Shown here in pieces: positions 24,102-38,170 of a stretch of 64,000 nucleotides of DNA. The DNA is from Sipunculus nudus (lineage: Eukaryota > Annelida > Sipuncula > Golfingiida > Sipunculidae). The position numbers were made by a program, and so were the translations under genes. Below the pieces are notes generated by a model, which saw nothing but the letters and a program-made list of their open reading frames with translations, had not been told where the DNA came from and did not search any database. The DNA is taken from NCBI GenBank assembly GCA_026874595.1, contig CM049314.1, forward strand, positions 24,873,729 through 24,937,728, in the 5' to 3' direction. Every line of letters begins with the position of its first letter. Within the stretch, counting starts at the first letter, position 1.

Positions 24102-25239
24102 TGTTTTATTTCCGTTACAGAATTTGTGTTCATCACGCATACGTGATCTGTTTAAATTAGGTTCCGTAAGAAAATGAAGCTAAAAGACAGTTATGTGATA
24201 ACATTCTTAGAGAGTATATCAGTTGATAGTAAACATGTAGCTGAACCGCTACCTTTACTAAACTCAGCCAACTATTCCATTAACAGGAACAGCTGGCTGT
24301 AAGCTTGATAACTGCTTGAGACACTCGCACAAATGAGTCAACCGCACACGCGAAACAATTTTTATTTCATTTTTTTCACTTTTATTACATTATTACGTGA
24401 AGAACATGCATATATATTAGGGTCTAGTGGATATTTTTAATTCGTTATTCTTTGATTTATTTATCGATGAATATGCTTAGCAATCACACCCGAGGAATTT
24501 TCCAAAGGAGTTTTGAGAACTGTTGAACTTGTGTAAACTTGAGCATCTAAAGGAATGCATATAAATTAAACACAAAGGTTTATGGCTCATCAAATACGCT
24601 TTGCTACTTAACAACCTGTACGACTCCATGCTCAAGTGCAGGTGGAGTGGAGTATTGCTGATTTACTATTGCTTGATTTAAGAAACCTCGTGTAACCATC
24701 TCCCTAAGTCGGAAAACCTCCTCTAATCAGATCTGAGAAAATAGCCAGGCAGCATATCTAGCGGGGCTGGACAGGGAGAATTCACTCATACCTTATTTCA
24801 TAAGGGAAGTAACGAGTTATCATGACGCGACTAGGCCTGCTCCAGGTCATGTAAAATAATTTGAGCTAAATTTGTCTTTAGTGTGCTACACGTCCCCAGG
24901 TAAAATGGTACGTATGCATCATGTATATATTATGCGTATTTTAGTAACAATCATTTCAGATTAACTGGAATTTGTGTAGTTCCTATATCTAGCCATCGTA
25001 TTTATGTAGATTGCTTTTACATTTCACTGGTTTTTACTTTATGTTGACATACTGGACTTTGCAGATTCTCGACTTACATACCGTTGATTCATGTTCATCA
25101 CACCACGCGCATGTGCTGGTACTATTTTATCACTAATTACGCATTAATCTGACAATAAGTCATTCATAACGCACTGATGTTCTGCTATTTTTGGTTTTAG
25201 TTCAATAAGTTAGCATATTGCTTGTGGTTAATATGCATA

Positions 25240-25625
25240 AACTGAGGCCCCATGATAATACCAAAAATACGGTAGTGGGCCTGAGGTCGCATAATTATAA
25301 TAATGATAATGTAGGGGCCCTAGGATCTCACTGGTGATAATAAAGGTACTACTGTAGAAGGTCTATTAAAAGACTACATGGGGCCTAAGGCCCAATGATA
25401 ATAAAACAATAATAATGATAAAAAAAAGTAATAAAGCTGGAGGGTCTGAAGTCCCATGATAATCGATAATGGACTACATAGGATGCCTACAGTCCCACGA
25501 TAAGCAGAACTGGAGGGGACTTGATATCCCATAGGTCTGTTAGACTAGTTCTTTTGAGGGCTAGGGGCCTATGACAAAGATATTTTAGATATTAAGATTT
25601 TAAGGGTCTAAGACCCCATGGAGAG
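25240..25625. repeat. Degenerate repeat of a GGCCTAAGGTCCCATGATAATAA-like unit
   Basis: Irregular copies of a gggcct(a/g)aggtcccatgat phrase followed by ataata runs recur about every 50-60 bp. It adjoins the 31-bp minisatellite. Positions 24102-25239 hold nothing I recognise. Confidence 0.55.
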
Positions 25626-25814
25626 GATTTGAGGAGCTGGGATTAACTTATAAAAATGCAAGCGTCACATTTCATGTAATATTAGAAAACGCATAAAAAT
25701 TGCTTCAACATGATGTATGCTAAGCCTGTAACAGTTGTGTACTTTGTATTTTATGAGTCTATATTTACAAATCAAATACATGCATTTAATGAAATTATTT
25801 TTACATGCATAAAT

Positions 25815-27293
25815 ATGACATCTGTCACAGGGATCATGCGAAGATATGACCTTTTTTACAGGAATCATGCTAGATATGACCTCTGTCACAAGAATCATGC
25901 ATATATATGACCTCTATCACAGGAATCATGCTTAGATATGACCATTGTCACAGGAATCATGCATAGATATGACCATTGTCACAGGAATCATGCACAGATA
26001 TGACCATTGTCACAGGAATCATGCATAGATATGACTTCTGTCACAGGAATCATGCGTAGATATGACCTCTGTCACAGGAATCATGCATAGATACGACCTC
26101 TGTAACAGGACTCATGCGTAGTTATGACCTCTGTCACAGGAATCATGCATAGATAAGACCTCTGTTACAGGAATCATGCGTAGATATGACCTCTGTCATA
26201 AGGACCATTCATAGATATGACATCTGTCACAGGACTTATGCGTAGATATGATATCTGTCACAGGAATCATGCATATACATGACCTCTGTCACATGAATCA
26301 TGCATAGACATGACCTCTGTCATAGGAATCATGCATAGATATGACCTCTGTCACAGGAATCATGTGTAGATATGACACCTGTCATAAGAAGCATGCATAG
26401 ATATGACCTCTGTCACGGGAATCGTACATAGATATGACATCTGTCACAGGAATCATGCACAAATATGACCTTTTTCACATGAATCATGCGTAGATATGAC
26501 CTCTTTCACAGGAAAGAATCATAGACATGACCTCTGTCATAGGAATCATGCGTAGATATGAACTCTGTCACAGGGATCATGTGTAGATATGACACCTGTC
26601 ACAAGAATCATGCACAGATATGACCTCTGTCACAGGAATCATGCATAGATATGACATCTGTCACAGGAATCATGCACAGATATGACCTTTTTCACATGAA
26701 TCATGCGTAGATATGACCTCTTTCACAGGAATCATGCATAGACATGACCTCTGTCACAGGAATCTTGCATAGACATGACCTCTGTCACAGGAACTATGCA
26801 TAGACATGAAATTTGTCACAGGAATAATGCAAAGACATGTCCTCTGTAACAGGAATCATGTGTAGATATGACCTCTGTAACAGGAATCATGCGTAGACAT
26901 GGCCTCTGTCAGAGGAATCATGCATAGACACGACCTCTGTCACAGGAATTATGTATAGACATGACATCTGTCACAGGAATCATGCGTAGGCATCACCTCT
27001 GTCACAGGAATCATGTATGGATATGACCTCTTTCACTTGAATTATGCGTAGATATTACCTCTGTCATAGGAACCAGGCGTAGATATAATTTCTCTCAAAG
27101 GAATAATGCACAAATATGACCTCTGTCACAAAGACCCTGCGTACATATGACCCCATTACATGAATCATGCATAGATAATTATTATGACCTCTGCCATAAG
27201 GACAATGCATAAATATAACCTGTTTTAAGAACCATGCATATATTTGACCTCTGTCACAAGAAGCATGCATATATATAGCCTCTGTTACATGCA
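25815..27293. repeat. 31-bp minisatellite, about 47 units
   Basis: The consensus unit can be written cacaggaatcatgcatagat + atgacctctgt. Units vary by single bases and a few by length; for example, successive units start at 25861, 25891 and 25922. Each typical unit contains TGACCT. It lies between the 5' ends of the two divergent TRPM copies. Open frames in it are only repeat translations. Confidence 0.95.
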
Positions 27294-27604
27294 TCTTACT
27301 ATAACTTACCATAAAATTAGGTAAATTAAAATGCATGGACAACCATACAGTAGGCCTAATTCAGACCTCGAACGCAAGCATCAGTCATACGTTTGAAACC
27401 CGATCACATATTACATACATATATAACTTTCCATTTAAGCTTGTTACAGCACAGCACCCTGAATCATACCTGAAAACTAGACATGGGAAAGGTGAAACTA
27501 GGACTCATCAGTTCACTAGAATGCAACGTTCGGCAAAAGGCTCGGGTCTGACTGAAGAGACACTGGTGCCTTCAACCGGCTGAATTGTACTTTTTGTTTT
27601 ACAG

Positions 27605-27643
27605 GCCAGGTCCATTGGATCACGCACTTCCGTCTACGAGGAA
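27605..27643 (+). CDS. Exon 1 (tentative), 13 codons
   Basis: A strong acceptor (tgttttacag) and donor (GAA|gtaagt) flank 39 nt that read ARSIGSRTSVYEE in phase 0, the phase exon 2 needs. Too short to prove by similarity; transcript data would decide. Confidence 0.45.
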
Positions 27644-30510
27644 GTAAGTGTAGTCTCCTTCGGAGTAGTTATGTTTTCATCGTCGTTTAATTATATGCAG
27701 CTTCATAGACTGAGTAAACTACAGATAAAAAATGATTGATTTAATTGAACACCCTCCCCCCCCCCCCCGACTAGAAAAACAAGGGAAAATTATAACGTGT
27801 GTTTCTAGAAAATCCTAGAGTTTTAAGGAAAAAGATTGTTTAGATACTTTGGATATCATAATTTTCTATTCCTTACCTATGAAAATGTATGTTTAGACAC
27901 TAAGATTGCTTTCCTAAGTTCCCCAGAAGCCGAGATATTAGCATATCTCTACATGGCGGCCATCTTGAAATCCAAGATGGCTGCCATAATCCATTTTGAG
28001 GAAGTGGCTCCTATCATAAATTGAAGGCTTAGGCCATGAATAATACACGAAAAAAGTTTGGCGCTTTTGACCGGCATGTCCCCATCTGGGTCTAAGCCAC
28101 CTGACTATAAACATGTATGTTTGTGTGCAGTGATGCAGGACGCGACTCCACTTTTTTAGGCATTCGGACTTGAACTCGAATCCCAAGGACACGGACTTGG
28201 ACTCAGACTCTAGTGGCCTGGACTTGTATATTGTAAAAAATATAAATATGATAAAAACACTGCTTATATTTTCTTAGAATGTTACACATTTTTACCAGTA
28301 CACAATACACATTTGTTTTTTCCTTCAGTTCAAAATCCGGCGATGCAGAAGGTTTGTGGCGGCAGAGGGAGCAGCAAAGATCGGGTGAGCTGTTATGTAT
28401 ACAATACCACGTCTTTTAGCCGAATATCGTAACATGTGATACATTTGTTCCACTAAATGATATGTCGGATGAACGAATTCTCGCTCATTAGGTATTCCAA
28501 AGAATTTTAGATTATACATGTATATAGTTAGCGCTCCATCTTTAACCGTGAATTCCAGGTATGAATTTACGTATAAAAAGCACTTCTTGCAGAAGATTTT
28601 GATGCAAGAGAAATTTGTATTTGTTTAACCATCCGCGTACATATAAAAATCCGTTAAATGTGTTAAAAGGGGTGGAGTTTGGATATGCCGGGGTGCCTGA
28701 AATGGAGGGGGGGGGGATAGTGCATATGTAGTTTTATATGTAATCATGTATATTTAGGAAATTATTACATTCTGCCAAAAATCAACCTTGAACTTCAATA
28801 TCCAACCAAAAAAGTTCCCCCGCATTAAAGAAAATTGAGAAGTAGCAAAAATGTTAATGGTTAAATATGTTAAACAAATTAAATTGAATAATCATTTGTG
28901 TTGAAAATTTCATTCATTCATTTTATTGTCCCGGTCACAAATTCAGAAATGACGTTCAAGGGAAATCTCTCTTCCATCTACTTGTTGTAAAGAAGAACAT
29001 ATATATGAAACGATACAATGTCCATGCTTTGAATATTACTTTCACATTTCGTGCTTACATTTCAAACATTTGAAAATATAGAGGCAACAAGAAATATGCA
29101 CCCCAATGAATACATATGCCTCCATCATGTAGCACAAATTTAAAAAAACGCTATGAGAAGCCAATGGACATACTCCGATGGGCTGGGCTCTCGAGCGTGA
29201 CCTGAAAAGGTGACTAGGCCACACAGATGAGGCGGGACTTTTCGTGTATTTTTGGCCCGTATTCCCAGGTTTATTCGTGCATAAGTGACCATTCATTTGT
29301 GAATATTCTTTGATGACTCCCAAGTATCCAGATAATATGCAGTATCCACACCGAAATCTAATCGATTCATTCTAGGCCAATCCCCGAAATGCCCTCACAA
29401 TTTCCTGAGATTCCGTTTATGATTGCCTAATTTATGTTGTGAACAAACGCCCACACACACAGACTAATGGGAATGAACGCATACCCTCCTGGCGGCTTCG
29501 GGAACTTGCAGTTGCCCACCTGCAAATGGAACAAAAGGGCCGTCCACGGATGAGGACGTTAAGTGGTGGTCCCGTGTTCAGCAGGGAATGAACACGTTAA
29601 AGCCCCAATGTTGTTTTTCTATCAAGGAGTCGGCACGTCGGTTGCTGGGAGCATGGAGGGTCAGCTGTTTGGTGAAGAAATGTTATCGGGATCCCGAAAG
29701 GATCGAAAGAGACAAGGCTCTAATTAAGACATGAAATATGGAGGGTGGTGGGGGGGGGGGGGAGGACCTGGCGTGGACAAGGCTCCGGTATGATGAGAAA
29801 GGACGGCAAGGTTCCGATCAAACGGAAACTGTACCTGGTCAGGGGCGGTTCCAGGATTTAGGGAAAAATGGGGAGGGGGGGGGGGGGGTCCAACCAAGGA
29901 TGACCAATGAAAAACCTTAAAAAGATCACCAGATCCGGAAGGCGGGGGGTGGGGGTTCCACGCGGCAAAAATTAGTCTGATACCCATAAAAAAATGGTTG
30001 CAGTGGATGGAAAAAGGAGGTGGGATGAGGTTCGGTCCAGGGCCTTGGACGAAGCGCTCAGAGGTGACTGGCAAGGTTATTAGGGTCAGGCACCCGTTTG
30101 ATCTAGGTTGATGTTTCACGCAACGTCGGAGATTAGGAAACCTGATCCTCCGCTACGCCCCTGACCAACTAACTACAATTGCAAAGTCCGTATATTTCAC
30201 TCGGGTTGTTTGGTATAATATGCGGAACAGTCTTCGGTCATGTCATCTTGCGGGAAATACACGAGTAAACATACATTGTATCGTTATGTTGGTTTGATAA
30301 ATATTCTGAGTTCCTAAGATAAAGTATCTGAGTTCCTAACTCAGACATCACAGTCGCGTGAATTCTTCATTGTGGGTGTGATTTTATCGACACTAGGCGC
30401 TAGGCTAAATATCCCTCTTAGGCAACTTGCAATTTTAAGGATACCTACCCACAACGTTTGAAAATTCAGAAAACACGAATTATGTTCTTCATTTATCTTC
30501 CTCTCTCCCG

Positions 30511-30576
<66 letters not shown>

Positions 30577-30687
30577 CCCCCTCAGTCTTTTTTATCTTTG
30601 CTCTCATTCCATTACCTTTGTCTCTTTTCTGCCATGGTTGCAGCCTAACTGAAATATTTCTTCCAGTATTGTACCAGAACGTTTATG

Positions 30688-30761
<74 letters not shown>

Positions 30762-33700
30762 GTATGACTGCATGTGCCAGTGCGGGTATAAAAGATCTGA
30801 ACATCTTGGAAAAGCTCTGCAAATCGGGGAACAGACACTAAAAGCGGAAGGAGGAACCAGTCCCTCAGTAAGGACTTCCGGTGGTGAGGAAAAGGGGACG
30901 ACAGGTCCTGACAGTTCCTGTGCTGAACAATGTGATTCAGAGTTTTTAAAAACGGACGCTTACGGTGAAATAAATTTTGGAGGGATTAACCCTTGTCTTT
31001 CAAAGGTAGGTAATCATTGAATTAATGTATCCCTTACAAAAGATTAAGAGCAGATCCAAGTAAAAATATAAAGTGAGTAGGCCTACTGGTTCGCTGAGGT
31101 GTAACATTAGATACATGGCAATAACTTTTAGATGTCATATACCTCGAGGCTAACAATCAACCAACGACATTCTATATTTCGGATGTTGCTCTTTACAATC
31201 ACCTGGCACCCCAATACGTTGTCCCTAACAGCAGTCTGATGTACGTTTCTCTGTCGAAACTCAAGTGACAGATCTGGAATGCCGCGAGATGCATATTTTT
31301 TATTTTGTGAAATATTGATTTTTGACTCTTTCTCATGATCTTGGTAAAATTATCCATCTCGACGGCACAGCACATAGTGTTTGGTGGATACAGAGTTTTG
31401 TTGATATGATGTAAAGGTAATATACCAGGAAGATTATTGGCTGTTTTTGGTGGTAGGTGAACAGATTGCGAGGTGGCAAGTGAACGGGTATCCTGTATAA
31501 CACAGTCTCACTGCGCAACCACCTGCACATACCGTATTTGGCATAATGAGCGCCCCGGGCACTTAATGTATGAGATTGTCAGGTTTCTGATCCCAAAGAG
31601 AATAACTCTAGAACCCATATTTGCTCGACTTTTAAGTCGCTGGTCCAATCGACTGAACATCCCAATGGTGTAGTGCAAGACCCGTCATCTGCGATGTCAA
31701 GTTCTACTTTTGTTTTCTTGGTCCTCATTTGTACCAGAGATTACGAATTATATTAACACTTATTAGGGTAAGTACGGTAATATTTAACTTAGTAATAATA
31801 GCATTCTGAAAAGCTGATGGGTAGTTTGCTTTAATATTTTATCAGTACATCCGCCTTGATAAGGATACAGATATGGACCAAGTGCTGCATTTGTTTCGAA
31901 ATGCGTGGGGTTTACGTAGGCCGAAGTTACTGATTTCGGTGACAGGGAGCGCTGTTGAATGCAATATGGACAAGGACCTCAAGCGCAACTTCCGGCGAGG
32001 GCTCCTTAAAGCTGCAGCCAGTACTGGTAAATATATACATTTTCATGGAAACCCCTTGAGTGAAAGAGAGTTTGGAATTTTTTCTTTAATTCTACAAGTT
32101 TTAGAGGTCACCAAAATGCTTTATTAAGTCATTTTCAAAATGGACTCTTTTCGGTCGATCAGATTTTGCATAATATTTAAATGTTTGGTATTGCCTTTAA
32201 ATGGACCCGAGGCAAGTAGGGTCAGCTGCGTGAAACCCCAGTTCAATCAAGCGCGCTGATACAGACTTGCCGGGCTGATATAATTTATATTTGCGTCCCG
32301 TGATACGAACTAGGCACTCGCGTCGTATCACCTGGATGATTTATCTGTACTAAGCCGTTAACCTGAATTGCCATTTAATTTAGTCTGCTTAACCCAATTT
32401 ACATGTCTCCTTCACAAAATGACTGGGCTTGATTGGAGTTAAGTCTGAGGTGAGCTTTAACCATCTTGATTGCCAGGCGCATGGATAACCTCCGGGGGTA
32501 CATGGAGTGGAGTCATGAAGCACGTGGGTAAAGCGGCTCTTGAATATACAGAAGCTTATGGAATACAGGAAGACCTGGTCGTGCTAGGTGTCGCTACATG
32601 GGGCTGTGTTACCAATAGGGAAACACTGCGAAACAGCGTCCCCAGTAGGGTAAGCTGGTATATACAACCTCACAAAACATACCTGGGAACTGTATGCAAG
32701 TAACGATACAGTCAATAGCTTTCTAGACATCATTGTCAACAAATAAAACTTATTTGATAAAACTTTTCATGTGACAATATTAAAAAAAATCGAGATATAT
32801 TAAGTTTGTTACAGGGAATTCATTGACCAATGCAGTCAGTTGTAAAACCTGCATATTATTCTTATTGAAAATACATTAAATCATAAATCTCCGTTTAATA
32901 AAATTTGAACTACTGTTGATGGTAACGAGAGATTTGTAATATGTATCCATGATACTTCCAGAGACACTTTAGATTGCAAAGGCTCTATAAAACTCTGTCG
33001 TATGAAAGCTTTGAAGAAAAACATATAGATTCCATAGATTTTTCAAATCAAATGTTTCTTATATTTTCTTCTTAATATGAAAGCATTTTTATCAATTATT
33101 TAAATATTTATTTTAAAAAATAATAATAATTGTTAATATAAGTTAATTAGTAGTAACTGTTTTTGGCAGCAACGTTCACAAATTGTGTATTATGAAGTCG
33201 AAGGAACAGAGGGGAAAGAAGAATGCTCTCTCGACCCGAATCACACACATTTCCTACTGGTTGATGACGGAACATATAACAAATATGGCGGCGAGATCAT
33301 CTTCCGGACTCGTTTGGAAGCGAAGTTATCTGAAGGCTCTGGTATAGTAACCCACTTAGTTCCTCCCTTCCAAGATATACCTGGTATTCTCTGCAGTTTT
33401 ATAGCACTGCATAAACAACTCTTATATCGTGCTTGAAAATGACAAAGAACGTTTATTACACCTGACAAAAAGCTTGCAGTTAAAAAGGTGTTTATAATGT
33501 AAAATTTGAACGACATAAGGTAGCAATGTTATACCTAGTGCATCGAAAAATCTATGACAAGTTGGAAAGTAAGAAAGTATTTATCATAATGTAAAGTGCA
33601 GGTTACGAAGAACCATGACGGAAAAGAAACCTATAGAATGGACTATTTAAATTAGAACTAGACCATGGAAATCGAATTAAAAAATACTTTATCCGATATT

Positions 33701-36556
33701 GACAGCCTGTAAGACGTACTTCGTCATAAACTCCAGACGTGATGCGGCACTTAGAAATACTTCATGCAGTTCCTGCCTCCGTCAAGAGGGTGTGTGTACA
33801 TTCCCGTTGGTGTGTTTGTGTGTGTGTGTTTGTGCTCAATATAACTCACGCAGTCATGAACACAATTTCATCCATTTTCAGGATATTCCAGAAAAGGAAC
33901 AATAAGAAATCGATTAGACCGTAGTGTGGATTCGGCACATGATCCCGATTCAGGTACGTCACCAAAGTATATTCACAAATGTACAGTCACTTATACACAG
34001 ATTAACCTCGGAACAGGGGCCGAGTAAGTAAATGACAGAGGCTTGCTGATTTCTAGTTGTCATATTAAACTTGACTGATAGGTTTATGTATTTTTATCAT
34101 ATTTTGTTATCTAGGTGACAAGGAGCCGGTGCCGGTAGTTTGTGTGGCACTGGAAGGAGGCCGGGGCACCTTGCACACCATCAAAAGTTCTTTGGAACAA
34201 AATATTCCAGTTGTGGTCTTTAAGGTATTTTAAATAATTAAATTAAGTATAACCTGTTACATAAATATCTGTGTGGTGAAGGGTTAAATACTATCTGAAT
34301 TTATAGTTAAAGTTGAATATCAAATGTGTAATATTTATGTTACAATGATACAGCAGGACTGTTTTCTTTCATTATATATTTAATATTCGTTAGCACATAG
34401 TATGTGTTAACTGCTAGATTAGAATACATTTCTGACTGAAAATAAAATGAACCAATCTAACTTTATAAAGTTTCAATATTCTATTATGGTACTCTTTTTG
34501 GCAATTTAGGCATATCTGCCACTGTTTTAAATTAAGAAGGAAAATTAATTCTTTTTTTCTCCATTTTATGCTCAAATTTAAATAGATTTAAGACCCCTGT
34601 AAAAATTGCTCTCTCAGGGCAGAACTTGTTTCCCTACATAAAGTTGTGTCCACTAAAAAATGTTTTATAAATTTGCAAGTAAGTGAAACAGGTTAACAGC
34701 AACGAAGATGAAAAGTATGGGCATAATGATCGTGCATGAGATTCAAGGTTGTTGCATAAAGAAATATACTAAAAAACTGAATATTCTAAACTGTTATTCA
34801 GTGTAATCAATATTCTTAAAATATAACTAATTTTATTAAAATGATCGTGGCAGGCTATCACGTCAGACGCCATATCACGTGGCCTCAAGACCCTGATGAA
34901 CATGGAGCATGATTCTGTCATGGAAGATTTTCAGTTTACAATAGCCGTTTGTCTGATGTCAGTTTCATCTATTTAAACGCGGAATTTTAATGGACACACC
35001 ATACCTTTAAGTTATTACATTCAGCTTGTCTGGGATTAGGGTTGGCATATACATTTTAATCAATCAAAAACTGACATAAGATGTATACTATGAATTACCA
35101 GAATCAACTCTGTAGGTATAACTTACCATCCAGGATACTCGCGCTAATTTTATAACATATTAATAATATTTATTGCCTTTTATTATTATCAATTACATTT
35201 TCTTTAGGGTTCCGGGCGGGTTGCAGACATTGTTGCCGAGGCCGTAAGGTAAAAACATTTAAAAACATTTAATTTCTTACATAAATTGTCCGTCATGTAT
35301 CTCATAACTGTTCATTACTGCTTCTGTCACAGGCATTTGTTTATAACACACACACACACACACATATATATATACAATGTGTGATAAGTATTCATGTTTT
35401 TCTATGGTATACTAGGTGCCAATAATTGTTAAGCCTTTCTTAGACACTTTCCATATTTTTGGAATCAGGAAGTCGACATTTATTTTTTTATCTCAGCTGA
35501 TTGAAAGTCATCTGAGCTATAGCGATTACTCTTTGTCCATCCTCCGTCTGTCTGGCCGTCCCGGGTTCCATTAACCAGGCACGAAACGTAACCGCTAGAC
35601 TTAGCAACTTTTAACTGAAAACCCATGGAGGTCTATAAAAATCTCCTTGGAAACCTGAATTTAGGCCGATGCAAGCTATACCCTCCAAAATATGGGGCTT
35701 GAAAATATCCTTCAGGTTAATTAAAAATTTGAAATGAAAGCTTCAGTATCTGATTAACTAGTCCATGGATTGCCATGAAACGTTTCCATTCATTGACCAA
35801 TCACTATTGATATTGTTCCACCACGTCTTGAAGACCGGTGTAGCCACCTGTAATGTTTTAGTTATTTTCATTTTTCTTATTTAAATAACGTGACATTTAA
35901 TTAAAATCAGTCGGTTATTATTCGATTCAGTCGGTTTCTCTTAATTTTAAATATAAGAACAACTCGTGTATATTTCCAGCAGGAAGGGGAATGTCAAACA
36001 TGCTATTTACATGTACCGTACTATTTTTCACTATTTGATACGAGATATCATGAATCTTAGTATACCTGACACCCGGCTTCAGCTTTCTCAGGTACTCATT
36101 ACACTTCGAGACACTGATTTAATCGCTTACCTGTCATCTTTAAATATATATTTTTACTATTATCTTAAAAGACGATGACTGGCTGTAACTGGAATCGTGT
36201 TACACCTTAGGATGGCTTGACCAAAGCATACCGAATAACAAAAGCAGCTGGCACATTCTATGTTTTTTACTATATATCTACTCCGTAAATCCAGCATATC
36301 AAATGCATTTTTTTTTTAATTTCGCCGAAAATTTTAACGATTATCTAGTCTCCCGAACAGTATATATATGATATATATATGTGTGTGTGTGTGTGCGAAT
36401 ATGTATGTATATATAGGGTCTGACTCGATCTTCTGCCATCATGCTATTTTGTTACTATATATGTACTCCTTATATAAATCCAGCATATAAAATACATTTT
36501 TTTTTATTTTCGCCGAAAATTTTAATGATTGTCTAGTCTCCTAAACAGTCTATGTA

Positions 36557-36618
<62 letters not shown>

Positions 36619-38118
36619 GGTCTGACTCGACCTTCCTATTATGGTCTGACCCCATCCTGTTGAAAAATAAAATCCTGGGTCCAAGCCTGTGAGAACATCA
36701 GTTCCAGCTTTGTAATGTTGCAGGGTGTGTTTCAAGTATTTTGTTCATCGGGGACATTTTTTTTTATTCTTTAACATTCTTTGCAGGTTTGTATGGAAAA
36801 CAAATGTAAGGCGAAAGTCCCTTTCCAGTACACCTACTACTATATGAACCATCACCTCCACAGAAAAATTATTAAAAATAAAAAAAAAAGAAACCATACC
36901 GGACGGGCAATTTGGATATTCCTTATTTTGTTTGTTTTCAGTGGTGATAGAGACCAAACGACTCTTGATTCTGAGTTGAAGAAACTTTTAGGAGAGGCCG
37001 ATCTGACTGAACACAAACAGTGGCTGAAGGAATGCCTGATGCGGAAGGATTTACTGACTGTGTACGACATACAGAAAGACATCAATTTAGACGAAGCTAT
37101 CCTGACAGCTATATTGAAAAGTAAGTGGGAATGAATTAAGGCACAATAATTAATGCAATATCCCGAATCATAGTCTCTCAGCACACAGTAAAAGAAATGT
37201 TCTGATTGTGACCATTAAAGGTTCTCCAGAATGGACTCGGTTGTAAAACCTTTAAGCTTCCTTCTAAAACATGAAATGGTTGTTGTGAAGTAGGGAGGAG
37301 ATGAGTCATTATGGAAATGTTGAGATTTAGTTTCTTTCAATCGTTGTGCACACCTAGTTCATTTATGTTGAGCCATTTTTTTCAGATAAAATGTTATATA
37401 TTTGAATTTTTGCAGTGTCCAAGTACAGCACCGTTAAGAAAATTCAGATGGCACAGGAATGGAATCGGACTGATATGGCAATAAAGTTCATCAAAATGTC
37501 CCCAGGAGTAAAAGAACACGTGAGTTATTTTTTTTTTTAGTTTCATGTATGTAAAGGGCTCCATAGTTTGGCCAAAGTTTTGCGGGATTCGGCTAAGTTA
37601 TGGCCAGACTTCGTGCTAAAAACTCCGTAACCTGCACTGTGATTGGCCGACTTATCATATTATACAATGTTTTACACATAAACACTCGCTAAATGAGTGA
37701 GCCTCTGGTAAATATAAACCCGAGGTAATATATTCTTAATATATCTCCAGCCAAGTTGACACATTGTTGGTAGCAAATTGATCAAGCAGATGTCCGCTGC
37801 TTCTGAACAGCACCCATTTTTTTGGTTCAGCATAAACCTTGCATTCATTTTTAATATCTCCTGGTATTGAAGCCAGATATCGGATTTCCTAAAAAATATA
37901 TATATAATAAATTTAACACATTGTGATACACGGCAGTTCACAAATGCTCCATGTAAAAAAAAAATGACTAAAAAATGCAAGTTTCAACAGAACTTGGAAT
38001 TTCTTTGTTAATACCCTGAAAATAGGAATATTAAAATAAAAATATAAAAAATAAAAATGATCGACCCCTAAACACACGCAAATAAAATGCCCGCATAATC
38101 GGACAGGGTACAAGGAGT

Positions 38119-38170
<52 letters not shown>

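Noticed and set aside
25815-27293. CRISPR-like array
   Set aside because: Units are contiguous 31-bp repeats without unique spacers, in a eukaryotic intergenic region; this is a minisatellite.
25665-27342. Open frames within the 31-bp minisatellite
   Set aside because: They are translations of the repeat unit only.
34854-34946. Open 31-codon stretch after an acceptor-like cag in the intron between exons 8 and 9 (reads AITSDAISRGLKTL...)
   Set aside because: It would keep frame as a cassette exon, but the only donor (gtttgt) is weak and no homologous segment exists in the pseudogene or in TRPM2.
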